22,455 nucleotides of DNA from Apostichopus californicus (GCA_020650975.1 JAIPMN010086688.1:1-22455), one strand, 5' to 3'; numbered from the stretch's first letter, positions 7,516 to 16,352 are shown. The notes: a model not told the origin generated them from the sequence alone. Numbers and translations: made by a program.

Positions 7516-9015
7516 CATGTATGTAACCAACCTCAGTCCAATCAGGAAACAGAACGGTTGTTAACAGAATTTCCTGGTATTTTTCCGGCTTGTGTAACAA
7601 CTCGTTCTATGGCTCTTAAAGCACATAATGTGAATGATACTAATGTTCCAACAGGTGATGAATGTTTCCAACTGGTAGGAACATTCTCTGAAAATCGGAA
7701 TGATTTATCTCGAGAAAATAAAATTAAGAATCCAGCCAAAAATGCTGATGTGGTCAATGGTGTGACCACAAACTTGATCGAAAGGCAAAAAGCTGACGAT
7801 CAAATTGAGAAACTTCTGCAATCGGCTCATACTGAACAGGAGATTTGTAAGATACCAGTAGGGTATTATATGTCGAAGTCTGGGGTGCTTATGCGAAAAT
7901 GGCGGCACCCAGAAGTAGCAGCCACTGATGAATGGCTAGTTTTTCATCAGATTGTTGTCCCGTCAGAGTACAGGGCTCATATCATGCAGGTTGCTCATGA
8001 CCATGCAATGTCAGGTGATTTAGGCGTTAGGAAGACTACAGATTGCATACTGCGGCACTTCTTTTGGCCAAAGTTATATAAAGATGTAAGTGAGTTTTGT
8101 AGAAGTTGTAAAACCTGCCAAATTGTAGGTAAACCAAACCAGAAAATTAACAGTGCTCCCCTCATTCCTATCCCCGCAGTAGATCAGCATTTTGATAAAG
8201 TTATTATTGACTGTGTTGGTCCACTCCCTAAAACCAGGTCCGGGTTTGTGTATCTTTTGACGATAATGGACGTGCCTACCAGATACCCTGAAGCTATCCC
8301 ACTCCGAAATATTTTAGCAAAATCTGTTTTTGATGCACTTTCGAAGTTCTTAACCAGAGTTGGACTTCCTAGGGAAGTACAACATGATCGAGGTTCAAAT
8401 TTCATGAGCGGGTTCTTCTCAGAAGCATTGCAAACACTAGATATTCGGCAAACGGCGTCATCTGCCTACCACCCCGAATCCCAAGGTTCACTACAGCGTT
8501 ACCACCAAACCCTTCAAAATATGCTAAAAACGTTGTGTCACGAAAGTCAAATGGATTGGGATAAAGGTATCGACTTTGTGGTATTTGCAACTAGAGAAAC
8601 ACCAAATGAGTCTACGGGTTTCAGCCCCTTTGAGTTAATTTATGGGCATGAGGTTCGTGGGCCTTTGAAGTTAATGAAATAATAGTGGTTGACAGATTCG
8701 CCTGCTGAGCTCAATATACTAGATTATGTATCAGATTTGAACGAGAGATTGCATAAGGCTAGCAAATTGGCAAAGGATAATTTATTAAAGAGTCAAGATC
8801 GAATGAAGAAAAGGTTCGATCAGAGGTCAAAAGAAAGAAGTTTTCAGACTGGAGAAAAGGTCTTAGTTTTACTGCCAGTACACGGTGAACCATTGCGTGC
8901 TAGATTCTCTGGACCGTATCGTGTTGCAAAGAAAATTAGTGATGTGAACTACATTATTGAAACTCCTACACGGCGTAAGTCTAACCGTCTGTGTCACATT
9001 AACATGTTGAAATGA
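7516..9015 (+). pseudogene. Element B integrase, located upstream of RT
   Basis: The longest open stretch (to 8682) carries a full Ty3/Gypsy integrase. An HHCC zinc-binding domain ends in CRSCKTCQ (about 8098-8121). The core then shows VIIDCVGPLPK (first Asp), VQHDRGSNFMSG (second Asp) and AYHPESQGSLQRYHQTLQ. In that last motif the expected catalytic Glu is Gln, codon CAG at 8494-8496. Two in-frame stops, TAA 8680 and TAG 8683, follow KLMK, and the same frame then continues with the C-terminal domain (LNERLHKASKLAKDN, RFSGPYRVAKKISDVNYII, RLCHINMLK) to TGA 9013. Integrase joins cDNA ends to target DNA; loss of the Glu would abolish catalysis. The reading frame of RT continues directly from this one. 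Confidence 0.88.
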
Positions 9016-9960
9016 TATCATGAGAGGGGAGAAGACAATGTTTGTGCGATGTCAGTAGTAGAGGATATTGGTGAGGAGACAGAATTGTTGGGAAAGTACT
9101 TGAAAGTGACTAAATCGAACTCTGACTTCGTTTCCAAGTATTCTTAACGATATTCCAGGAATAAAAGTGTATTGTTCCATGATGTTGATGTTGGGGATTC
9201 AAAACCAATAAAACAACACCCATAGAGACTCAATCCTTCAAAACTACAGGTGGTTAGGAAAGAAATTTAATATATGCTTGAGAACGGGATTATTTCTCCT
9301 AGTCATAGCCCTTGGTCTTCACCTATATTACTAGTACCCAAGGAAGATGGATCCCAAAGGTTATGCATAGATTAAAGGAAAGTAAATTCAGTGACAGTCA
9401 CCGATTCTCATCCTATACCTCGTCGCGATGATTGCATCGATCGTATTGGAAATTCAAAATTTGTGAGTAAATATGACTTATTGAAGGGATACTGGCAAGT
9501 CCCCTTAGCCAAAAGAGCTACAGAAATTTCGACTTTTGTGACACCGAATGGTGTATGGGCATGTAATGTAATGCCTTTTGGCCTGAAAAATGCACCCAGT
9601 ACGTATGAACATAGTTTGTAAGGGTCTAAAAGGTTGTGGTACCTATATCGATGATGTCATTATATATTCTGACAGCTGGCAGTCTCACATAGATCAAACG
9701 AAGGTTTTTTTTCAGAGACTTGAGAGTGCAAACTTAACAATTAATCTTAACAAGAGTGATCTAGGAAAGGCTTCCGTTACGTATCTTGGTCATGTTGTGG
9801 GAGGGGGTAAGGTTTTACCCAAAACAGCTAAAGTTGCAGCAATTAATAAATTTCCAGTTCCTTCAAACAAAAAGGAAGTAATGCGTTTTTGGGGAATGAG
9901 AGGATTTGATAGTAAATTTTGTCCGAATTTTGCAGATGTGGCCAGTCCACTCACTAGCCT
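9016..9960 (+). pseudogene. Element B reverse transcriptase
   Basis: After a linker with a stop at 9145, the RT begins around 9190 in the integrase frame: [47 protein letters not shown] (first catalytic Asp) and MPFGLKNAPSTY. A frameshift at about 9603 moves to the next frame for TYIDDVIIYSDSW, with YIDD at 9644-9655, then LGKASVTYLGHVV and FPVPSNKKEVMRFWG of the thumb and connection. In-frame stops occur at 9145, 9223, 9268 and 9373. The motifs are clearly Ty3/Gypsy. Both active-site Asp groups remain, yet the stops and shift prevent a full product. Confidence 0.88.
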
Positions 9961-10391
9961 ATTAGCAAAGAAAGTTAAATTTGTCTGGTCAGGTTGTTGT
10001 CAGACCGCATTTGAGAATCTTAAAGTCAGCCTGTACTTGCGGCTCCAAATTTTAAGACAGCATTCAAAATGACTATCGATGCAAGTGACGTTGGAGTCGC
10101 TGCAGTGTTGTTTCAAGAGGATGACCAAAAATTGGAACATCCTGTTATTTACTTTTCCAAAAAATTAAGTAAAAGTCAACGGAACTATTCTACAGTTGAC
10201 AAGGAAGCATTGGCTCTTATTTTATCTGTAGGGCATTTTGAAGTGTATCTTAACGGTTTACATTAATAAGTTTAAGAACAAGAGTGCACGTTTGATGAGA
10301 TGGAGTATTTTCCTCCAAGGTCATGACCTAAAGACAGTTCATATACCTGGTAAGGAAAACATGTGCAGACGCACTCAGCCGTGTCGGTTAG
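9961..10391 (+). pseudogene. Element B RNase H with internal deletion
   Basis: Begins with the tether AKKVKFVWSGCCQTAFENLK. After a frameshift near 10030 comes TIDASDVGVAAVLFQEDD (first catalytic Asp, 10078-10080) and YSTVDKEALALIL (Glu). At about 10250-10265 the stretch that in relatives contains the TDHNPL catalytic Asp is missing, and two stops occur. The next frame continues with NKFKNKSARLMRW and HDLKTVHIPGKEN. A third frame gives ADALSRVG ending at TAG 10389-10391, the usual end of this pol. RNase H would degrade template RNA during cDNA synthesis; this copy is inactive. Confidence 0.82.
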
Positions 10392-10478
10392 TTGTAAATA
10401 TATATGTGTTTAAAGTGTTTCTGCTAAGTGTTTTCAAGGGAAAAAGTCTCCCTTTCTGGTTGCATTTTTCCACTTCAT

Positions 10479-10492
10479 GGGGGGGGGGGGGA
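10479..10492 (+). promoter_or_regulatory. G-rich polypurine tract of element B
   Basis: A run of 13 G followed by A directly precedes the TGTTATG start of the 3' LTR at 10493, the expected place of the plus-strand primer. A pure G-run this long also has G-quadruplex potential. Confidence 0.7.
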
Positions 10493-10861
10493 TGTTATGA
10501 TGCAGCATGTTACTTTAAAGGTTTACTACGCTAATTCATGTTATGCAACGCTTAAATTGTGTATTATTATGCTAATTTGTAAACGTAGAGCACAATCAGT
10601 GCAGTTCTAAGTTACGGTCGATTAACCTCACCGAATGTCATATAAATGAGTTTAAGGAGTGGCTCGGTCTCTTCTCCCAGTGGCACCAACCTGTACGTCA
10701 CGCCACGTAAAACAACTGTGTCTGCCTAGTACTTACAAAAACCCACCTTTTCCGTTCCGGCCTTTCTTCACCATGCCAACCACTCTGTGTGTGACTGTCT
10801 CTTAATTCTCTTACCTGGTCCTGTTCTCTACCGTAAAGCGCCTTCCGGAAGCTTCCAGACA

Positions 10862-10870
10862 CACCCGCAC
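10862..10870. repeat. 9-bp target duplication, left copy
   Basis: CACCCGCAC occurs here and at 11706-11714. The 5' LTR has a single copy at the matching site, an empty site that proves the insertion. Confidence 0.9.
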
Positions 10871-11705
10871 GCGATATTTGTTTTCGTAGTACAGCGAGTG
10901 GAAAGTCCTGAATTATTCATGATCTTACAGAAATTTCCTGTTGAGCAGAAATGAATTATTCATTTTGCACTTGTAACAGCGAACAGCGCTGTTGTACAAC
11001 TTTGCGCAAGCTCGTGATCACGTACACTGAATCATTGGCAGAAAGTTTTTTCCATCACCTACGTGCGTTGTACATGAGATTATGTTGAACGTATAAAAGC
11101 CTAGGAAAAAACATGACCGTAACCTCGTGTTTCTGTTCATTGAAATGAAGATACCTACGAGAATGTCAGTGCCTTGGCTGACTTGGAGGTAGGCATGAGT
11201 GTACTTTTTTACTTTACTAACTATAGTGTGGCTCTTGTTCAGTTTAATTGTTACTCTTTGTCTTTCCATTTCCACGACCAATCGTCACAATTACAAGTTA
11301 GTGGGCTAATAATGCCTCTTTACACCCCTCCCCTGTCAATCACTCACACCAAAACCGTTGGGAATTCGCATCTTGTCCACTTCGCTTTTCTTTGTGTACT
11401 TTCCAGACCCAGACATTCTTCACTGTGACTGGTGAAGGGAATTATGGGCCTCAAAAATCCGCTCGTCCACTGGAAACTCGCTTCACCATACAACGCAACC
11501 ACAAACTTTTTTTTTTACTAATTACACACAGTACTTATCAATCATATCGTCACACCATACAAAATACGAACTTTATTACACATCATGTACAAGTACTAGC
11601 CCACATAACGTTTAGTTATTCGCTATTGCTTTACGTGGCTGAGAAACAAGTAATTGTATGAATAATTCATGACTTTCCCCTCGCTGTACTACGAAAAAAT
11701 ATCGC
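10871..11705. mobile_element. MULE-like non-autonomous DNA transposon inserted in the LTR
   Basis: The left end (10871-10920) and the reverse complement of the right end (11658-11705) match over about 50 bp with two mismatches and a 2-bp gap; both start GCGATATTT and share TCGTAGTACAGCGAG. A perfect 9-bp duplication flanks it, and the 5' LTR supplies the unoccupied site. Long inverted ends plus a 9-bp duplication point to Mutator-like (MULE) elements, though superfamily is inferred because no transposase is seen in 835 bp. GAATTATTCAT repeats just inside the left end. A TATAAAAG box at 11092 precedes a short ATG-to-GT stretch noted among the findings. Confidence 0.88.
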
Positions 11706-11714
11706 CACCCGCAC
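11706..11714. repeat. 9-bp target duplication, right copy
   Basis: Exact second copy of CACCCGCAC, after which LTR sequence resumes collinear with the 5' LTR. Confidence 0.9.
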
Positions 11715-11944
11715 TGTTACTTAATCAACACCGACTACCCTGGGATTTGACACCCCGACGGAGAGCCCGGCGGTAGCCGAGGTACCTTGCGTGCGCGCTA
11801 AGTTAACTTTAAGTATTAAGGTATGTAATGTATTTATGCTAAGTTATATATTTTTGTTACCAAGAGACACGTATTAGATTCATTTTAAAAACCTCTCTAA
11901 CCTACTTTATTGTGTTCGTTTCCCAAACCATGATATCTGGACTT

Positions 11945-12559
11945 TATTTAAGGACACTGATGAGACCCATTTATAAGTTTAGATTCGGGTTAAGTAATGT
12001 GTCTGGCAATTATTTAGATACTTAATTGATAGCTGATAGGTCAATGGACCCCAGATACCAGGGAGTGAAGAGCACGCTGGTCTAGAGCCGTCCAGAGGGC
12101 CAACCTACCCCAGAGATGTATTTTCCAATAAGTTCAGTGGATTTCTTGTGAGACGTAACAGCTCTGGTAAGATCTGTCAGCTACCCATTTATATCATTTA
12201 AATTGTTCTTTAAGTTTAAGTGACCCCATTGTTTTTAATACAACATTCATATGCATGGTAAACATACTATTTTTCCTAATGTTTATTTTTGTGTGAGCGT
12301 TACGCCTTTTCAAGTTGTCCCCACGATCTCAGAGTCATCTGGTCCTACTCTCATGGGAAGGTGCTGTTTGTAATTTCCCAAACCTAAAAATATATATTTT
12401 TGCCTGGTCACTGCATTTTTCACAAGCTACATTTGCGTTAAAGGTAAATGTCAAGGCAGACTTCAGGAGACGGATAGTGTTTAAAAATGCATTTATTCAA
12501 ATTATGTTTCACACAACATTAATTTGTTGTTTTCGAAAAATAACTGCTTTAAGAATCCA
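11945..12559. other. Unannotated sequence downstream of element B
   Basis: AT-rich, with a moderately GC-richer patch at 12040-12180 ending in CTGGTAAGA, which would fit a splice donor near 12165; no convincing coding frame accompanies it. No repeat structure was seen before 12560. Confidence 0.45.
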
Positions 12560-13400
12560 ATATTCTTCGGACATTCCTCTATTACTTCAGCCAACACATC
12601 CTGGTTCTTAATACTGTATTTAATTATGTTATAATTTTGCTGTGACAAGGAACTGCTCTGTTTAATTGTCGTACAGTACAACGTATAAGAATGACGTTAT
12701 TTGTTTATTGTTTACTCTTTACATAACACCTCTCTTAGCACCCAACAACTGTTAAAATGTTCATCAGACGTTCCTATATAGCTTTCAACCAACATTACCT
12801 GGTCCTAAATATACTGTTAGTGCAAGAACATTTAAATTATGTTATCATCTTGCTGTGACAAGAAACTGCTCTTTCATTTCCATTTTCATTATCTTACAAC
12901 GTATAAGAGTGACGTCATATGTATATTGTTTACTCGTAAAATAACACCTCTCCTAGCACCCAACAACTCTTTCATTATTATTTGGATATCCCTCCATTAC
13001 TTCTAACCAACACATCCTGTTTCTAAATAAGTGCAAGAACATTTAAATGATGTCGTTTCCATGCTACTGTTACAAGGAACTCCTGAGTTTTAATTGTCGT
13101 CCAACCTATAACAGTGACGTCATATGTTTATTGTTTTATTGTTAAGTATTCTTAGGACATTTCTTTAGAACATCCAACCAACAAAAATTGGTCCTAAATA
13201 GGTTTAGTAACATTGAAAAACTATTATCATGTTGCTGTGAATAGTCGTTGCTGATTTTTAATTTAGCCCACACTTCATAGTGACGCAATTTGTTTGTTGT
13301 TTACTCTAAAAATAACACCTCTCCTAACATCCAATATCGCGAAAAATGTTCGCAGGACATCCCTCTACAGCTTCCAACAACAAACCTTGGTACTAATTAT
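12560..13400. repeat. Degenerate tandem repeat of about 200 bp
   Basis: Four full copies and part of a fifth. The GGACATCCCTCT-like anchor occurs near 12569, 12767, 12983, 13155 and 13354, so spacings are roughly 170-215. Each unit carries CCAACACATCCTGGTCCTAA-like, TTGCTGTGACAAGGAACTGC-like and AATAACACCTCTCCTAGCAC-like blocks in the same order. Copies two and three keep a perfect TGACGTCA at 12910-12917 and 13115-13122, with degenerate versions in the others. Copies differ by many substitutions and indels, so this is an old satellite or a degenerate multi-copy element. Confidence 0.8.
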
Positions 13401-13946
13401 GTGCAACAAAACTCGTTTTTTAAGCTCTTTTTGAAGCCTGCCTGATCGCTGACCAGGGGGAAGAGTTAAAGGGGAGGGGGGGCCCGATTTTTCATCTCCC
13501 GACTCGTTTATCTGCTTGCGACATCTAAATGTGTAAGTAACCCCATGTATTGCAGTGTTTTATCAATTGACCAACCAAACGAGTAGAGTGCCAGGCGATT
13601 TTGTCATTGGCGATTGTCATTATTGCCGGGCGGGGCAGCCCAACGCCGCCCGGCGTGAGCACATCCTTACATACATTATCAAAATAGTTGAAAATAATAA
13701 GCTCAATGATAAGAGAAACCAAAATTGCTACATTCATTAAAAGTACCTTCACACACCATGTAAGATTGCAAATGCAAAAGCTTTTATGTCATGATAACAT
13801 AGCATTTGAACCAACAATAATTTTTTCTTTAAAATGCTGATTCCTTAGAAATTCTGTAATTCGCCTACTTTATTTCCTTAATGGATAGATCTTACACAAA
13901 CATTGTAAAATATAGATTATGTGTGTAGAGAAAACAAGTCACTCAC
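13401..13946. other. Unannotated sequence with a GC-rich hairpin
   Basis: Mostly AT-rich. It includes a purine-rich patch (13455-13487), a hairpin at 13625-13654 and otherwise no convincing coding frame. On the minus strand it would be intron or downstream sequence after the exon at 13947. Confidence 0.45.
13625..13654. repeat. GC-rich hairpin
   Basis: GCCGGGCGG and CCGCCCGGC form perfect 9-bp arms around a 12-base loop, standing out from AT-rich surroundings. No following T-run on either strand, so its function is unknown. Confidence 0.55.
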
Positions 13947-14142
13947 ATGGAGTTTGCTTGTTTATCATGTACAAAACAGACATCGGCTCATTGAAATGCC
14001 TGGATTCTCTGATGGCTTGCTGCAATGTTGCCATTTCTCTCACAAGACTAAGGATGACAAAAGTAAAATCTTCTATCTGGTGGTTGATGTTAACCGATGT
14101 GACGTGGTGTCTAAAAGTTTTCACCTCTACACACATCCAATC
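13947..14142 (-). CDS. Internal exon of an unrecognised host gene (downstream exon)
   Basis: On the minus strand a T-rich tract ending TTTTTTAAG provides an acceptor at 14144-14143. The frame is then open for 65 codons plus one base to a strong donor, CCAT/GTGAGT, at 13946. The peptide includes FRHHVTSVNINHQIEDFTF and REMATLQQAIRESRHFNEP, of ordinary protein composition. Its entry phase (0) matches the exit phase of the exon at 15095-15658 across a 952-base interval, which supports their belonging to one gene. No domain is recognised. More exons would be expected beyond 13946 on the minus strand, but none could be identified with confidence. Confidence 0.55.
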
Positions 14143-15094
14143 CTTAAAAAATAATATTTAAATTTATACAAATGAAATAAGACAAATGAAATAAGACAGA
14201 ATTGATGGGATCTGAGTTCCTGAGACACAGAGGGGGGGGGGGGGCATGTAACTTAAAGGTCAGCTGTATAGACCCCAAGTATAGCACGCTACCACAAAAA
14301 AGTTTCTTCAGATTACGTAATCGACCTGCCTTGGTAGTAAAATGACCTCTCTTTACCAATCTGCGCGTCTGCAACTTCTGCCACATTTTTTTTTTCTTGT
14401 ATGAGGGTCTTTGTGTATACGCTGTATGGTTAACTACACTGTAGACATGTAAGGACATATTTCCACACAGTGTTTACACAAAGACCCTCATGGTGTCAAG
14501 AAGCTATACAGGCTACTTGTAGAGCATGGGGTCGATTACATCATCACAAAACTTTCCTAGATATAGCGTGCTATAATTGGGGCCAATAAAGCAAATCTTT
14601 AAAGGGGAAGGAATTACTAAGTGTTGGAGATGCAGAAGTGAATGCCATATCTCTATAATGGGTTTTTGTTTCAGGTAGGTGAAATTTTAGTGACTGACTC
14701 AAACAGAGAGTATGGCTAGGATAACATTTTCTTTAGAATCACAATGGTAGGATGGTACCTGATATGAGATACAATTCATGTTCAGGAAATGAATAATCTA
14801 CATTATTTAAAACTTGCACTAACATTTCTCAATTGCAGACCTCAAAAGACTATAGACAACATAGGTAAATTTTTGCCATCAAGTTACCAACAGTGGTTCT
14901 GAGCTTTTGTTTCATTCACCTCTGGAGAGCTTCATGAGCTCTATGATTAATAATTAAAAATGGAATAGTCTTAATTATATACACACAGCCCATTTGCAGT
15001 TCCCACAGTAAGTTCTGTCAGGTAATTTTCCAATATGAGCTTAACATTTCCACACTCAAGCTACATTTTAAAAATAACTGCACTAACTCTTTAC
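14143..15094 (-). other. Probable intron of the minus-strand gene
   Basis: Bounded by donor GTAAAG at the 15094 end and acceptor TTTTTTAAG at the 14143 end on the minus strand, 952 bases. It contains a G13 run (14232-14244 on the plus strand) and a large foldback (about 14248-14610). The part 14611-15094 is AT-rich with nothing else recognised. Confidence 0.5.
14248..14610. repeat. Large imperfect inverted repeat (foldback)
   Basis: Two arms face each other. The inner arms, 14401-14429 and 14463-14491, pair at 25 of 29 positions with a perfect 17-bp core (ATGAGGGTCTTTGTGTA) and a 33-base loop. The outer arms pair CCCCAAGTATAGCACGCTA (14273-14291) with its near complement at 14563-14581, plus a matching GTAATCGACC block and CTTAAAGG-type ends. 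Between matching blocks the arms have drifted. This suggests a decayed foldback transposon or MITE, with borders near 14248 and 14610; no target duplication could be fixed. Confidence 0.7.
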
Positions 15095-15658
15095 CTCAGG
15101 CATGTCAAGAATGATGAGCGATGATCCAGTGAATACAAACAGTGCCACATCACGATTGAGGAGAGTACCAATGGCACCGCCAGCACCTTGGAAGCCATCA
15201 AATTCCATGTCCTCTTCTCTCTGTAACTGCCGGCAGAATGTTTTCAGATCCCCTGGAGTGGAACGCAGATTACACTTGCAAAAGTCTTCCAAGACTTCCC
15301 TCGTAGTTGCCTGAGGAAAACGAGTCTGAGCATCATCCCAGCTAGTGGTACCAACCAGGTCAACAAAAAAAACCTTGAACTCTGAACAACTTGTTCAGCA
15401 GTTTCACCTCCTTCTGCATTTCCGAAACTGGTATAACGTTGTCCATCACTTCAGACAGCACCCGCTGAATGGCACTCGGTCGCAGTTCTGGTAGGCCAAC
15501 AAACGTATATGGCCTTAGGTCAGGGCCATTGGCAATGTCCACAGGAGAAAGTTTTTGCCCCTTCAACTTCCCATTGCTATGCAGCGTCAACATTTGATGG
15601 AGCATATGATAAGAGTCATGGTCTAGTGTAGCAAGCTTGACCAAAACTTTCACAACTC
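15095..15658 (-). CDS. Exon of an unrecognised host gene (upstream exon), with one frameshift
   Basis: On the minus strand an acceptor (TTTTAAG) ends at 15659 and a donor (CCTGAG/GTAAAG) lies at 15094. The first part reads KLATLDHDSYHMLHQMLTLH, DIANGPDLRPYTFVGLPELR and SEMQKEVKLLNKLF. At an eight-base A run on the plus strand (15365-15372) the frame shifts by one base, then continues VDLVGTTSWDDAQTRFPQAT, EVLEDFCKCNLRSTPGDLKT and FDGFQGAGGAIGTLLNRDVA to LDMPE. Composition and codon use look like a genuine soluble protein with an alpha/beta C-terminal part. No family is recognised and no function is assigned. The shift may be a sequencing error in a homopolymer or mark a pseudogene. Confidence 0.65.
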
Positions 15659-16142
15659 CTTAAAACCGAAATTTTGTTTCAATAAATATCAGCAATAAAT
15701 ATATTGATGTCAAGACGTTGCCACTATCTGTTTCAGTTTCAGTTTTAGATAATGTGCGAGTATTCCATGTGACAGTCGCAGCTAGTGTTTTTAAACGTTT
15801 AATTTCGAATTTTGTTAAATTTATCAAGTTTAATTGTCATTAGAGTATATTCATTAGCTCAGAAAAGCTGGCTCAACATCTCATCTTGGAATATTGATTA
15901 ACACATGCATGCCTAAAAAATATCAGGCGAAGGTTCAAACCAACTTTCACTTCCTCAGTGATCATATTCAGACTTACTTCTAACCTAAAGGGAACTTTGA
16001 ACTCTATGACAACCAGTAGGGATCAACTATTCACCAAGAGCTAAATATGCAGAAGTTATATTTAACCAAGTTCAACATTTTCAGACTTTGATCTCTGCTG
16101 ACCTCATAAAAACAATAGGGATCATCTACTCACTAAGAGCTA
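15659..16142. other. Unannotated sequence between host exon and LINE
   Basis: AT-rich, no convincing coding frame. It contains AATAAATAT-type motifs near 15680-15700 and ends with two copies of a diverged ~99-bp repeat. Upstream exons of the minus-strand gene would lie here or beyond but were not identified. Confidence 0.45.
15985..16141. repeat. Diverged tandem repeat of about 99 bp
   Basis: GGGATCAACTATTCACCAAG (from 16019) and GGGATCATCTACTCACTAAG (from 16118) are 99 bases apart, each followed by AGCTA and preceded by a TTTGA(A/T)CTCT block. Only about one and a half units are recognisable. Confidence 0.6.
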
Positions 16143-16352
16143 CCCACATACGTTGGGATATGTTGGTAGTTGGCTTTCGTGGAGTGCGGACGTGTTTTCG
16201 GCTGCTCTCCACTTTTCCTTGACCACACACTTTTTGTGTTTTGACGTTGGCCTTTCATTAGTTTGTAGTTTGTTTAGTGTAGTTTGGGTGTTTTGGCTTT
16301 GTTTCGTGGTTTTGTTTTTCGTAGGTGCGTGGCTTGCCACACCTCTAACTGT
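16143..16352 (+). other. Probable 5' leader of the LINE
   Basis: GT-rich non-coding sequence directly before ORF1. The start at about 16143 is inferred from the end of the ~99-bp repeat. Short imperfect inverted segments (GTGCGTGGC / GCCACACC near 16324-16343) are present. An internal promoter, usual for LINEs, cannot be recognised by motif. Confidence 0.4.

Larger units (their letters stand above)
4725..11944 (+). mobile_element. Gmr1-like Ty3/Gypsy LTR retrotransposon with integrase before RT (element B), degenerate
   Basis: Matching LTR copies (4725-5183 and 10493-11944) bracket gag, aspartic protease, integrase, reverse transcriptase and RNase H remnants, all on the plus strand. Integrase (about 7516-9015) lies upstream of RT (about 9016-9960), the reverse of standard Ty3/Gypsy and the same as Ty1/copia, while both domains are of Ty3/Gypsy type. 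This is the hallmark of the Gmr1 clade, first known from Atlantic cod. The copy carries at least three insertions (solo LTR in gag, GATA microsatellite in protease, TIR element in 3' LTR) and many stops. By eye the shared LTR parts differ by about ten substitutions plus indels. Confidence 0.85.
10493..11944 (+). repeat. 3' LTR of element B, interrupted by a TIR element
   Basis: Starts TGTTATGATG after the polypurine tract. The part from 10702 matches the 5' LTR copy, is broken by the 835-bp insertion at 10871-11705, resumes at 11706 and ends around 11944 (GATATCTGGACTT). Without insertion and duplicated target it is about 608 bp. Relative to the 5' copy it has two internal deletions near 10814 and 10834. 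The first 209 bases have no counterpart upstream of 4725. Confidence 0.8.

Noticed and set aside
9016-10391. A separate standard-order Gypsy element fused next to an integrase from another copy
   Set aside because: Integrase and RT share one frame through a continuous linker, one set of LTRs brackets both, and the order matches the known Gmr1 arrangement.
11174-11661. Overlapping frames inside the MULE-like element as a transposase remnant
   Set aside because: No transposase motif, no conserved composition, and frames are short and overlapping.
13625-13654. Rho-independent terminator or tRNA-like stem
   Set aside because: A strong hairpin but no T-run and no cloverleaf, and the genome is eukaryotic.
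14144-14458. 104-codon minus-strand frame in the intron
   Set aside because: It covers one arm of the foldback and a G/C homopolymer, with composition unlike a protein. A splice pair skips it in phase.
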